The position numbers and the translations under genes are program-made. DNA of 64,000 nucleotides. Source: Ceratothoa steindachneri. Taxonomy: Eukaryota; Arthropoda; Malacostraca; Isopoda; Cymothoidae. The notes below the pieces were generated by a model that ran no database searches, had not been told where the DNA came from, and saw only the letters and a program-made list of their open reading frames with translations. Of the stretch, positions 1-11,019 are shown one piece after another. How positions within the stretch are numbered: position 1 is the stretch's first letter; each line of letters opens with the position of its first letter. The stretch spans positions 170,028,658 through 170,092,657 of the forward strand of contig OZ018318.1 of the NCBI GenBank assembly GCA_963969495.1, in the 5' to 3' direction.

Positions 1-25
1 TCAAACTTCAGTCTAGCTAAGTTTT

Positions 26-1030
26 AATTAGTCAGATGGATGTTTTTCAACTCCGGCCTTAAACAGACACTCTCAAATGCGAAATAAGTTCGGAGATTAC
101 AGCTTGTATTTCCGACCATGTTTCCCGTATGACATTCACTTGTACTGACCGTGTTCCTGCTTTGGGGAGGGACCTTTTCCGTAAAGTCTTGTCTCTTATT
201 TCGCACAAATGTTCTATTGGGTTCATGTCAGGTGACTGATTCGGCCAAAGAAGTCATTTGATGTTTCTTCGGGCCTCGAATTCCTTTCCTTTTTTTCAGG
301 ATAACAAGGAAACCCCTTTTCCATGAATAAAAAAAAATCTCTTTTAAGCTGACCATTTAAAAAAACTGGTATAATTCCCTTTTAGGTGTAGAAATGTGTT
401 TTTTCCCGAGTTGATATTGCCAACACACTCAACCAACAGTGACCTTGCATCATTCCAATTGCCCCTCGCACCATGACTAAAAGGCTACCATGTTCCACCA
501 TTGGTTGTAACCTGTTTATGTCAAACTCCAAAGGGGGTAATCTCCAAACCCATAGACCTATACTCGTCTACTGCCTGAAAATTGAGCAAACCTTAATTCG
601 TCAGAGAAAATGATCCCGTGCCAAAATTTCAAAGGCTTGCCGTTCATTTCTTCAGTTCACTCATTTCTACTCTTAATAATAGTCATAGTTAAAAGAAAAT
701 TTATCCTGGCTCTACCTCCATACTATCCAAGAAAGTGTAGGTAATTTACGAAAGTTCTTGGGCTGATTTGGGGTCCTTCTACCATTTCAGAAGATTTTAG
801 CAGAAAATTGTTCTCAATGGATCTTCGAACAGGACGAAGATATCTTTCAAAAGGTCCTGGACGACCAGGTTCAGACTTTGCTGATGCTTAATTATTTTTT
901 TTTAAATTGATCTATAATGCTATCAACGGAAAAAAGGTAATCCAAGATTCCAAGCAATTTGTCTTTGAGACTGTCCACTCTCAGATTGACTAACAATCCG
1001 CCCTCTTTGAAAATTTGACATTCTCTTCAA
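26..1030 (-). pseudogene. Decayed Tc1-like transposase (remnant A)
   Basis: Minus-strand remains of a Tc1/mariner-superfamily transposase, the DDE enzyme that cuts and pastes its own element at TA sites. The C-terminal part reads openly from about 252 down to 24 and contains WPNQSPDMNPIEH, the family's third catalytic block, ending at a TAA at 24-26. A first catalytic block, HGIIFSDELRF, is visible near 600-625. Weak helix-turn-helix-like text ([15 protein letters not shown]) lies near 930-1000. Stops and frameshifts separate these pieces, so no full protein is possible. No convincing terminal repeats were found; one end may lie beyond base 1. The family call is firm and the outer limits are approximate. 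Confidence 0.75.
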
Positions 1031-1439
1031 ATTTTGCTTTCTAGACATATTTAATAATCACAATATTAAACTGAAAAAAATGGAAACGAATACTAGCCAT
1101 AATAATGACAAATAAAGAATAAAAACATTTTATTCTAAAAACTGGGTTTCTATTTACTTCTTGCATCTTTCTTTCATATTGGAAATACGCGGTTGCTATG
1201 GCAATTGCTAGCAACTTTTACATTGACCTGCGGGGGGCTGGGGTGATGATCCTTATCCACGTTAAGCAAACGGATGTATTTAATAGACAAATCTAACAGT
1301 TCTAAAATTACCTTAATAATTGGCTCTTTTAAACTTTCTGTTTGGCATTACAGGAAACCAACAAAAGATAAGGTAAATTTCTGACATGATAGTTCAAAAG
1401 ACCTTTTGAAATAAAATGGTCAAAAAAGATCCATTATAT

Positions 1440-1735
1440 GCGAGTTTAACTTCTGTTGTATGTAAAGTTCCTGAAAAAAGTTTTTAAAAAACGATTTATA
1501 AATGCTTTAAAGAAGAAAAGACGGGTTAGTGATGCAGAGCATGGACTTAGGTCAGTTAGATCTTGGTTAACGAGTCGGCTTCACTTTCTAGATTATGTCA
1601 CGAACATTTTGAGGAGGTTCGGCATAAAAGACTTATTCATAAATTAAAGATGCGTTGGGTATCTGGGTCAGTCTTATATTAGATAGGTGAGTAGTTAAAA
1701 AGTAGGAAACAGTAGTGGTATGTAATTGGACAAAA
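1440..1735 (+). pseudogene. CR1-like LINE reverse transcriptase fragment
   Basis: A short plus-strand scrap of a non-LTR reverse transcriptase. The frame from about 1500 reads DAEHGLRSVRSWLTS...HFLDYVTN, which matches the QHGFR..RSCLTNL block of CR1/Jockey-type polymerases. After a frame change at about 1615 it reads HKRLIHKLK then WLKSRKQ-like text, matching the next conserved block. The copy lacks the catalytic FADD region and ends abruptly at the Tc1 remnant starting near 1740. It is a dead, doubly truncated copy. Confidence 0.6.
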
Positions 1736-1739
1736 TCAA

Positions 1740-2625
1740 AATGTAAGAATGTTATCATCAGTGGTGAACAATCATGGCCAAAAGTTTGGAAATTACTATA
1801 TTTTTTCATATACGAAAATTAATAGAACTAATCAAACGTTGTATTTTGTTTTAGTATATTTATATAATAATTTGAAGGTGAAATATAGAAACAAATACAG
1901 CCTAAACCGATTTTATTAAATACAGTCAATTGATGAGTGCAATGAATATTTGCAATGATGTCCCTTGTTCTTCAGGACTTCTTCAATTAGTTTTTGGATG
2001 CTGGAGACCAAATGTGTGATGATATCTTGACTGACATTGCTTTATCTTTGCATTTTTGTTCGATTATCACCCGCAACTGCTCACAATTTGATGGCTTCTG
2101 TTTATCAACCGCCAGTTTGATTATTACCGACAAGTTCTAAATTGGGTTTAAATCTGGTGAATTCCCCAAAGCGCGATGTTATTTTCAAGCAAAAACTTTG
2201 TTATTTCCTTTGTTTTGTGACAAGGTGCGCCACCATGCTGAAAAATACACTTATCATCCCAAATTGGTCCTAAGCCGCTGGAAAAAGTTACAGATAAAGC
2301 ATGTTTGAGTACCATTTTGAGTACTTGGCAGTGTTCTTGGAAAAAATGTTAGTGCTCTAGTTCCCTTAGATTAGAAGCAGCCCCAGACATGGATAGTATC
2401 CGGATACTTCACCGTGGGCACGACGCAGAACTCGTGAAAGCGTTCCCCTTTTCTCGTCCTAACGAACGATCTCCCACAAGCTTCAAACAAGCGGAAGGAG
2501 ACTTCATCAGATAATATCACTCTGCCCCAGTCTTCAACAGTCCATCCTTTCTATTTCCTACAAAAGTGGAGCCTATCTGTAAGGTTCTTTGTCGAGGAAT
2601 AGGTCACCTCCCCAGACAATACGTC
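1740..2625 (-). pseudogene. Decayed Tc1-like transposase (remnant B)
   Basis: Minus-strand Tc1-like transposase remnant. From right to left it shows [27 protein letters not shown] (first catalytic Asp), TIHVWGCF ending in a stop, FQHGGAPCHKTKEITKFLL (second block, with the usual QQD reading QHG, so the second Asp is lost), and a frameshifted third block near 2110-2165. It is the same family as the plus-strand remnant at 5985-6490: the linker after the third block and the 3' noncoding sequence match closely. Its 5' side runs into the (AT)n tract at 2683. Confidence 0.75.
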
Positions 2626-2680
2626 TATATATACATATATGTATCTATTGGTTCGGAGGAAAGAGATAAAAGCCACAAGA

Positions 2681-2682
<2 letters not shown>

Positions 2683-2763
<81 letters not shown>

Positions 2764-2764
2764 G

Positions 2765-2849
<85 letters not shown>

Positions 2850-2852
2850 TAT
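2683..2852. repeat. (AT)n microsatellite
   Basis: About 170 bases of near-pure AT dinucleotide, interrupted once by ACCGTT near 2761. Long Tyr-Ile reading frames over it on both strands are artefacts. A shorter (TA)n lies at about 3049-3065. The rest of 2870-3200 is AT-rich with nothing recognisable. Confidence 0.97.
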
Positions 2853-3203
2853 CCTCTAATGTACGTACGCGTCCTTCGCTACGTACAAGTACGTTCACTT
2901 CGTAAGAGTAATCCGTTAATTATGAGGTATAAGAGTGCGATTTACTACATGGGCTGATAGCGTTTAATGAGTTTACCAAATTACGGTTCAAAGATATATT
3001 TGAAGAGTGAAAACAAAAAATATAATTTTAATAAGTCACTAGTTAACATATATATATATATATACATACGGGAAATATAGGTAATGTAAATAATGACAAT
3101 TCTGACAAGATATAGATTAATTGGCAATCGGGTAACATTAATTACTTGTTAATCAGCTTTTAAATGGGCTACTTTAAATCAATTATACTGAGGAAATATT
3201 TAT

Positions 3204-3960
3204 ATGTCGGAAAATGGGCCGATTAACGGGAGATACAAGCAAGGGTCGTTTTACCTTAAAGGGGTCACCTTGAGGAAGGTGAATCCTTTAGAAAATCAGC
3301 GCGGGGGGATGGAGACGGAAAATGGTCGTGATTCTCGACCGAATATCCTGATGGTGACAAGGATGAAGGGGCAGAAGACGAGTTCACTATCTTCCTTGAA
3401 GACGGATGAGGGCACCTCTGCTCCAGAGAAGTGCAACCTCCAAAAATAGACACTCTGACGCGGTCGGCACGAAGTCTCACACGAGAAACTGGAGATCCTT
3501 GAGGGGGGGTTTCAGATGAGACGAGAGGAATCCCGGCCAATCCTTCGGAGATGAAACGATTCAAGGCTTGCTCTGAACAGAGTAAGCCTTCACAAAAGAG
3601 ATGGATCTACCTGGTGAGATTCAACCTCGATGTTATAAGCGAATACCAGAGACTTGGGAAAACATACTCACGATCTGAACCGAAGGCGACGGGTTCTCAA
3701 ACTCAATCTGCCGATATTCGAAAACCCAAAGTATATGACGGCCATTTTGGGGGTTTCTCCTCGTTTTTAGATTTAGACGACTGGATGACCACTTCTGGCG
3801 GCCAGATGGATTAGCATCTGTCGCCTGACCCAATTCTTAATGGCCTTTACGATGTGGGTGAGAAACTTTCGGTTAGCAGTTTCCCGACTACGGAGATTAG
3901 CGCTTCCTCGGTGAGGTAAAAGCTTTTAGCGCCCAGCTTAATTAACTGCACCTGTAAGGC
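3204..3960. other. GC-richer segment with unassigned open frames on both strands
   Basis: This stretch is clearly richer in G+C than its flanks and stays open in several frames. On the plus strand there are 81- and 87-codon frames (3204-3449 and 3551-3814). On the minus strand an open frame runs from about 3598 to 3265, rich in Ser and Pro. I recognise no domain in any of them. It could be an old mobile-element coding region or a host exon; splice borders are not clear enough to choose. From 3960 to 4320 I see only a C-run (4167-4179) and no gene. Confidence 0.3.
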
Positions 3961-4324
3961 GGCTGCCGGATATTCAAATTCTTTCTTCTTTTATTTTTCT
4001 CTTTGGATTCAGAGATTACTCCACGTGGAGTTATACTTAGGAGACATAGAGAAGGAAGGAATTCATTAAACAAATAAAGGGGGTATTCTTCTTGGCGTTC
4101 CTTTCCCTTCTTTGTGAGATGAGGCTTCTTCACAGGCCTTCTCGACTTAAGACCTTTGTCGAAAAGCCCCCCCCCCCCACCGTGCTCGTTGAAAACGTTC
4201 ACACCTAATTCTTTCCAATGGGGAGCAAGTCTGGCACTGGGTCAACCCGATCCTTGAACTGGGACCTTACCAGGAGGCAATCTTAGCGTTCATTTGAAGC
4301 TCTTTGGCGTCCATAAGAGTTCTT

Positions 4325-4475
4325 CACATGAATTTAACCAGTCTTTTCAAAGTTATTCATAATCCTAAAGGTAAATGCTCCTTGATGTAATACCCTTAGC
4401 AAATATTTCCTTCCATTTCAGGCCACTTTGGTGCAAAGCAACAATGGTTTCACGCTTTTCTTTGGAAATAACCAT
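4325..4475 (-). pseudogene. Tc1-like transposase N-terminal helix-turn-helix fragment
   Basis: Reading the minus strand from an ATG at about 4473 gives VISKEKRETIVALHQSGLKW followed by KEIFAKGITSRSIY. This has the pattern of the paired-like DNA-binding domain at the start of Tc1 transposases (Lys-rich start, IVALHQSG helix, K.I turn). It decays into stops after about 45 codons. It could be the displaced N-terminus of remnant B (same strand, 1.7 kb away) or a separate copy. Confidence 0.45.
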
Positions 4476-4582
4476 TTGTGGAATTGACAAAAGTTAAAAA
4501 AAAATATTTTTACAAAGGAATATTAAGAAAGAGATTGTAATTACACATCATTCATTTAACCTATATTTGTCATTTTACTGTC

Positions 4583-5968
4583 CATAGCTGGGCGCGACTT
4601 TAATTTTTTCAGGTGCGACTGCGACTTTGCTACTCTATTTTGCCCCCCCCCCCCCCATCGCCCCCTTCAGTGCGACTTGCGACTTTGCGACTGCGACTCC
4701 ACTTAAATAACAAAGTAAACTTTAACGCGATAACAGAAACATGCTTTTATAAGGCAGAAATGATGAAATAAGAGATTCAGATCGGCGAAGGACATCACTC
4801 TTAACCTTTGCCGGTTTAAGTTACTAAACAATCGGGATTTTCTAAGCTCCTAGGGTGGCCTAATGGATTTAAAAGAAAGATAAAACCATGTGAGTTTAAT
4901 AGGCTATATCAATATGATCTTTAGATTTAGAACCGAGGCCTAGTTTACGTACGATGGTCCAATTTTTACTTATATTGTTTCATTTTAGGGATGTTAAAGA
5001 TAGAATGCTGTTAGATTTTAATTACTTTATACACTTCACAGTATTTATTTCGTCTTAGCCACAAGAAAAGTATAATCACATTAAAATACGAGAAATGAGA
5101 TTCATTCGTACGTTGAACGTTCTCGAACGTTTTTAACTGACAAGACAGATTTAAAACTTGGTTCACGACTGAAAAGTGTATGTAATTTTACTAATTTATA
5201 ATCAAATTGAGAGTGACAAACTTTTTTTTGGGGGGGGGGGAAGGGTACGCTTAGGTAGTTTCAAGTAACGTCAGTCTCATATAATGTGAAGAATTTAATT
5301 TATCGTACCAGGCAATGGCTTCGCCACTCATTAAAATTTAAAATCTAAAAAAATGCAGCCATGGTTAAATTTGTATAAATTTTCTGAACTTCCCCAAAAT
5401 GTCACATTGATAAAATATAGTTATAGAAGAAGATATATAAAAATAAATTTTCTAAACTTCACGATTTGTAATTCTTTGGGTTTTAAAAATTAACAAAATT
5501 TCGATACTTATATTTATTTCTGAACTTCACCATTTTGTTATTTGATATTATAAAAGAATTATTAGAAATAACTTTGATAAAAAAACATAAGTCTTAACTA
5601 AGCTAAGATGAAATTATTATTCAAATACTCAAAAAAATCCCCTTCTTAAATTATAGAGTTAGTGAAGTGATAAAAAGGAAAGTTAAAAATCAGAAAAAAA
5701 TAAAGTTAGCTGTTACCAACTCAAATTTGATATTTTTAGCCAAATCGGGCTTTAAAACTGGCTTAAAACAGCCGCGGCAATTTCTTTTTAAAAAACTAGT
5801 CTTTTTTTTCCTGTTCAAAATCGCGGCAAAAGTCGCGGAAAATTGGCGGTGAGACTTTGTTTAGTCCGACTTTTCCAAAACGTTTGCGACTTTCGACTTT
5901 GCTATTTCGAAATTCATAGTGCGGCAAAGTTGCAAAGTTGCAACTCGTTGCCGCAACACCCAGTTCTG
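4583..5968. mobile_element. Probable non-autonomous hAT-like element
   Basis: The left end reads CATAGCTGGGCGCGACTTT, and the right end in reverse complement reads CAGAACTGGGTGTTGCGGC, so the termini are imperfect inverted repeats of the CAGnnCTGGG type seen in hAT elements. ATTTTAC occurs just outside both ends (4572-4578 and 5969-5975), a plausible decayed 8-bp target duplication. Both subterminal regions are packed with GCGACTTTGC-like words in opposite orientation (4594-4700 and 5826-5950). No transposase is visible inside; the interior is AT-rich with a few short frames. Confidence 0.5.
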
Positions 5969-5984
5969 ATTTTACCCCTTTGAT

Positions 5985-6490
5985 GAAAGGGGAATTTCAG
6001 TGCCTGGAGCTTTGCCATTTAATCAAAAGGTAAAATGATGTTATTGCAAAAGCAATAACAAAGTTCTTGGCTAAAAGTAACATCCAAATTTACGACTTTG
6101 GCGCTGGAATTCGCCAGATTTGAAACCAATAGAAAATTCGTGGGGGATAATCAAACTGGCGGTTGATAAACAGAAACCACCCAATTGTGAGCAGTTGCCG
6201 GTGATAATCGAACAAAAAATGGAGCGATATCAGTCAATATATCATCATAAATCTGGTCCCCAGCATGCCAAAACTAATTGAAGTAGTTCTAAAGAACAAA
6301 GGATATCATTGTAAATATTGACTGCACGCATCAATTGACTGTATTTATTAATAAAAATGGTTTGGATTATAATTTTGTATATTGTATATTAATTACACCT
6401 TCAAATTAAAAAGAAATGCAACGTTTGATTATTTCTATTAATTTTCTTATATGAAAAAATATAGTAGTCTCAAAATTTTGGGTTAGGACT
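5985..6490 (+). pseudogene. Decayed Tc1-like transposase (remnant C)
   Basis: Plus-strand C-terminal part of a Tc1-like transposase. It shows weak second-block text near 6000-6060, then NSPDLKPIENSWGIIKLAVD from about 6105 (third catalytic block) and NCEQLPVIIEQKMERYQSIY, ending at a TGA near 6282. The following 200 bases, including AACGTTTGATTATTTCTATT, match the sequence beyond the stop of remnant B in the opposite orientation. The 5' half is missing because the hAT-like element ends at 5968. From 6490 to 7470 I see only AT-rich sequence without a gene. Confidence 0.75.
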
Positions 6491-7473
6491 GTAGAGAGTA
6501 GAAACTGGACAAATAAGCAATCGAAATGATACCTTCTTGAGACAACTAGATGAGCTTACAAACCCTGTTTTCCTTTGGAAAGAGATGTTTGAAAGAAGAC
6601 ATGATCCAAAAAATATATAATGTTCACTGTTATAGATCAATTGAACTTGCCAATTTTTTTTTTTATTTAGCAGACGGAAACACGACTAAGGAAGCATAGT
6701 TTTAAAAAGTCAGAAATAGTTTTAATTTGGATGTGATAAAATATTTCTCTGTTGTAGAGTTTGGGAATAATTTACCTGGAGAGATTGTCAATATTGTTAG
6801 TTTGAAAATCTTTAAGATAAAATAGGATTAATATATGATTGCGGAAATTTTATAGTTTTATAAAATTTGGAGAGAATCAGAAAATTGTATGTAAACTAAA
6901 TATTGAAATAACATATGTATTGTATCACATATGTATTTGAAGTGAAATGGGTTGCACGATTGAGATCTGGCTTTTGTGACTGAGTGTAGGTTGATCTGAT
7001 GTGAGATAGCTTTGATGAATGACTCCTGACACTCCCTTGTAGATTTCTGTCACCTAAGGGTTATGTAATTGGTTACCAATTTACTGGCACGAGCACCCCC
7101 GTGGAAAACCCATTTGGAAGTGAACTTCGAAGTATTCAAGAAATTTTTATTCACTACAAAAATAATAGAAATTAAGGTGGAATTTCTCTAGAAAGATTTT
7201 AAAAAGTAATTCCTAACAAAAATGATAAAATTTAAGTAAAATGAAAATGTAGAGAAGGTACATAGTTGGAATGTCAAAAAAAGGAGATTCCATCGGGTGT
7301 CAAGGGTCCGTGGGCCCTGTGAGGGGGTGGGAAGAGACGCAACTCTCGGGCAACTGCTGTAGTTCCGCTACGAAGGAAAGCTTCCTCCGTCGGGAAATTA
7401 AACGAAACGGACAAAATCCAGAAAAAAGGACGCGTTGACAGGCACAAACCACGCCAAAACCCCCAGTTCTTAC

Positions 7474-7617
7474 GTTCAATCTATGTCTTCTTCTCCTCCG
7501 GCGATTCCTTTGGCCGATGGCACAGACCACGCCCATAACCAGCAACGAGACGCCCGCGAAGATGATGCCGGCAGCTATCATCGTCACCTCGAGGGAAGGC
7601 TTGGATAGCAGGTGCTC
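7474..7617 (-). CDS. Host exon C: transmembrane segment plus poly-Arg tail
   Basis: A 144-bp open exon (48 codons, phase 0 at both ends) on the minus strand. The acceptor is pyrimidine-rich and ends TTGTCCTTGAAG. The donor is GTAAGA, close to consensus. The peptide begins EHLLSKPSLEVTM, has one membrane helix (about residues 11-34, IAAGIIFAGVSLLVMGVVC) and then a strongly basic QRNRRRRRRHR stretch, which is a standard stop-transfer pattern with the Arg side in the cytoplasm. No homologue is recognised. Exon B lies upstream with compatible phase. The downstream exon was not found. The exon is well supported; its membership of one gene with A and B is inferred. Confidence 0.6.
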
Positions 7618-7629
7618 CTTCAAGGACAA

Positions 7630-8820
7630 ACAATTTCGTTAAGGCCGAACAAGAGGGCGAGGATAGAAGAAAAAACGCCATGTCACCCCTGAAAATGGGC
7701 TTTGGGGAAAACTACGTGAGGCGTGGATTTAGGTGGGAGTTAGAGATGATTTTAGGGAGTATGCAAAGATTTAGATTCAAAATTTAATTTATTTATAAAT
7801 CGAAAATACGGTTGATATGCGTCCAGTATTTTCCGGGACATGTCCTCGGGCCACGAACGCTTCATCCGGATATTATTTATTATTTCTAATATTATCACGC
7901 ATTTTGTACAAAAAAAGAAGCCCTTCTTCTACAGTACATTAATACTTGTATGTGATATGTAGGGCTGGGGTAGGATGTCCTCGGAACGTCTATTTAGGGT
8001 GTTTAGATGTGACCCTTTCCCCCTAAACTAACTACAATTTTAAACCTAAATGCCGTCTGTTTTTTATGTTAAGAGCTTATTTTGATGGGGGGGGGGGGTC
8101 CTTGAAAACATTGATTCTGTTGCCTCGAAAATGAGTCCGATGTAAATATTTTGTTGGATAACCAAAGGTAAACAAAAGCCCCTCTCCCCCTGCCCTTCTC
8201 TAAGGCTGGAAACCAGGATCAATTTTCCTTTAAATTCTAAGATAATTGAAACTAAATCACATAATAGAATAAATAAACTTAATTACATAGTAAATCAAAT
8301 CCACTTAATTTCCGCAATTTTGGTCACGATATAATTCCATTTTGCGCCAATCCTGGATGGACCCCACAATCGTCTTCGTACGAGGTTTAATCACAGCAAG
8401 AATGGACACATATATTTAGACTTCGTAGGGAGCTAGTCACTTCTTGGCGAAGGCGCAGGCAGCCACACCCGCACATGTCACTACATACCTAGCAAATCAC
8501 AACGATACTATCTCTCCCTGCGTCCTTTCTTTGCGCACGCAACACATCACTCTTCATTCTACATTCCCCTGAGCTGATAATTTCCTCGCTCACTGGTTAG
8601 TGGCAAAATACAATACTACCGCACCGCTCTTTCTGCCCCCCCCCCTCACCACCATTTCCCAACGAGGACCAGCCCCCGGTGCCCATGGCTTGTCAGCGAC
8701 TCTCATTCTGCTCTTTATGTGAATTTCATTATCCAGTCGGCGGAGCTCATCTACAATTGTAAGAGAAGGGTGGCCCTAAATGAACTCAATAGATAAAGCC
8801 ATTGAAGATGGGTTCGAACC
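7630..8820. other. Intron or intergenic sequence, no gene seen
   Basis: About 1.2 kb between exons C and B, with a G-run near 8088-8099 and a C-run near 8637-8645. The word GGGTTCGAACCC near 8812 looks like a tRNA T-arm, but the rest of a tRNA is absent. Confidence 0.6.
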
Positions 8821-8828
8821 CCTCCTAC

Positions 8829-8930
8829 CAGCCATTGCCTGATCTGCTCCTCCTTGGGGGAACTCGCGTTGAAGTATTCGTGGAGAATCTCGCTGAACAA
8901 GGACGAGCCATTGCTCAAGGACGACTCATT
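8829..8930 (-). CDS. Host exon B: short ectodomain-like exon
   Basis: A 102-bp exon (34 codons, phase 0 at both ends). The acceptor is CCTTGTTTATTTCAG, an excellent polypyrimidine-AG. The donor is GTAGGA. The peptide starts NESSLSNGSSLFSEIL and continues HEYFNASSPKEEQIRQWL, with two N-glycosylation sequons (NES, NAS). It has no stop and no similarity to any of the transposons here. Its phase fits exon A upstream (ends phase 0) and exon C downstream (starts phase 0). The coding call rests on splice signals and phase, not on a recognised domain. Confidence 0.5.
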
Positions 8931-8964
8931 CTGAAATAAACAAGGAATTTAGCCACGCTTAAAC

Positions 8965-8966
<2 letters not shown>

Positions 8967-9062
<96 letters not shown>

Positions 9063-9083
9063 AAGAAGAAGAAGAAGAAGAAG
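8967..9083. repeat. Compound (AAT)n-(AAG)n microsatellite
   Basis: About 66 bases of (AAT)n directly followed by about 50 bases of (AAG)n. The long Leu, Ile or Phe reading frames over it are artefacts. From 9100 to 10320 I see no supportable gene; short (ATT)n occurs at 10077-10096. Confidence 0.95.
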
Positions 9084-10322
9084 AAAGAAAAAGCAAAGGA
9101 CAACTTCGAGTACCTCTGGGCTTATCCCCTTTCCCCTTAAGGGTGGGAAGGACTTTGCTTCTCCCCTCAGCGCCCTTTGTTCCCGAAATTGGTTCTTCCT
9201 ATTTATCTGTTTCCCCAAGCTTGGAGAGTTGCGCGTCCTTCCGGCCTCCAAGTTATCTCCTTTTTCGTCTACTCGGACACAGTCAACACCTTCTCCTCTC
9301 TTCCAACTTCACCATTTTCGGAACTAATCTCTCTTGCCTAAAACTGTTTGGCTGGTCTGCCTCGTTAATTTTCTCTTTTTATAAATATATAAACGCGTTT
9401 TCTAAATTTATCTATCGCATTCTTTTATTTCCCATCCTAAGTCATCTTCCTGATGATGACTTACATATTTGCACTCTCATCCAGTTACTATCCTGACTTG
9501 ATGTGGCTTCGTTTTGTTTATTTCACAAAAGAAACGGTATACTCGCATGTCGCATATAGTCGCCGCCATTGTCTAGGCGCCCTTATGCTCATGTTTAGGG
9601 GCTTATTTATAAATCAATAAATAGAAATCAGATGTCTTGCCTGTGGCTCAGTCTTGCTCGAGTTGGTGGTATGGTTCATGATGGCTGAACTGGCTGAGCT
9701 CCCGCCGGTGGACGTCCCGATCGGAATAGGCCACAGGGCCGGAGGCTGTGTCTGTAGACAGAGCGACATTCATAAATTAGCGAAAGGAGTTTCTGTTCTG
9801 CCACAGAGAGATGCTTCTTAATAAGAAAGATTCAGCGGGGGTTTGACTGACAGAGCAAGAAGCATGTGGCATTTTGAGATTGGTGATTTCTTTTTTAAGG
9901 CAAAGACAGCGAGCCTGAATGGTCATCGACATCGGGATAGAAAAGGAAAGAAAACCAACATCAATGCTACATGGGTGTTTGCGTCGATTTGTTAAAAATA
10001 AAAGAAAACAACGAGGGAAGTTCCATTTATCAATGGGACAATGCTCCAGGTAAGGATTAGGAAAATAGTTCATAGGTTATTATTATTATTATTAACGTCC
10101 CCTAACCATAAAAACACGAACCTACTATGATCCTTAATTCCAAAAGAGACGTGGGCTAAAATGATTACAAGGTTGACTGGCTGGAAGGACAAGGAAGACC
10201 ACACTCATTAAATCCTGGGGTAGAACGAGACTTTAGAACGCCTACACTCTTAGAGTCTCGATCCATATATTCAATCCTGTAGTAACTTACTATACCAGAA
10301 GCATCGGCCTACCTACGCTCAG

Positions 10323-10474
10323 CCAACGGTGGTTATTCCCATTGAATCTGTGGAACTGATGGAGTTGAGTGCCAAAGCAAGGCTTGAAAGGTCAAATGAG
10401 GAGGAAATGGCCAAGCTCAGCTGGAGGTTAGAAGTTGGACAACCCAGTGCCAGCATCTCATATCGATTCCGGGG
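10323..10474 (+). CDS. Possible host exon, plus strand
   Basis: Between an acceptor-like CTACCTACGCTCAG and a donor-like GTAATA, one frame is open for 50 codons. It starts PTVVIPIESVELMELS and continues with a charged, helix-like stretch, AKARLERSNEEEMAKLSWRL. The amino-acid content looks protein-like and the frame stops immediately after the donor. No domain is recognised. The phase does not fit the next candidate exon, so the two may be unrelated or one may be false. Confidence 0.3.
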
Positions 10475-10560
10475 GTAATAGAGGCATTCCGGACCCCATT
10501 TCCACCCGTGTCTTCGGATACTGTGAGGGAGCGCGAGGTTTCCTATTCGGTTATCTCTAG

Positions 10561-10701
10561 CCACATTTAAGCGTCTCTTACAAGACAATTCGACTAACAA
10601 GTTGGGGTTCGTAAATGAGAAAGAAGGAGAAACGGGGACTATGAATGCTACTTGCTCACTTCCATCAACCCGCTACAAGTTTCTGTTCATCCTTGTGTTT
10701 G
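10561..10701 (+). CDS. Possible first or internal exon with signal-peptide-like end
   Basis: Acceptor CGGTTATCTCTAG at 10548-10560; donor GTTAGT at 10702. The open frame contains two sequons (DNST, MNAT) and ends in RYKFLFILVFG. An ATG at 10641 would give a peptide resembling a signal peptide split by an intron in phase 1. No following exon is identified. This is a weak call based on composition and splice borders only. Confidence 0.25.
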
Positions 10702-11019
10702 GTTAGTATGAAACCAGGAAGTTTCCACTGTTCCAATAACAGCGCTTAAAAATGTGAATGGTAATCCAAAACGTAGAGTTAATTCTAACTTTTCCTAAAC
10801 CTATTTTGGGGGCAGATCTCAAATTTAAGTCCATTTTAATGTATCGCCTCACATTTTTTCGTAAGGTCACTATTTTCGGTAATTAGTTGATAACGGTCCT
10901 AACTCTACATAGTTTGAAAGTAAAAATGCATTTAATGCTACATTTGCTGTTTTATTTTTTGTGAAAATGCATAGAAGCAGTACTAATTTTACCAGACTTC
11001 TGTTTATGTGGACCAAAAC

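Noticed and set aside
2551..2905. Three overlapping Tyr-Ile repeat proteins on both strands
   Set aside because: They are translations of the (AT)n microsatellite; the same applies at 36000, 44700, 46600 and 53400.
8750..8830. tRNA gene suggested by GGGTTCGAACCC
   Set aside because: No matching acceptor stem, D-arm or anticodon arm; the word overlaps the splice donor side of exon B.
8915..9251. Poly-Leu/Phe/Ile hydrophobic protein on the minus strand
   Set aside because: Translation of (AAT)n and (AAG)n; no start context or domain.
9777..10073. Plus-strand YQWDNAPG as a Tc1 catalytic block
   Set aside because: The flanking sequence shows no other transposase motif, so the match is probably chance.
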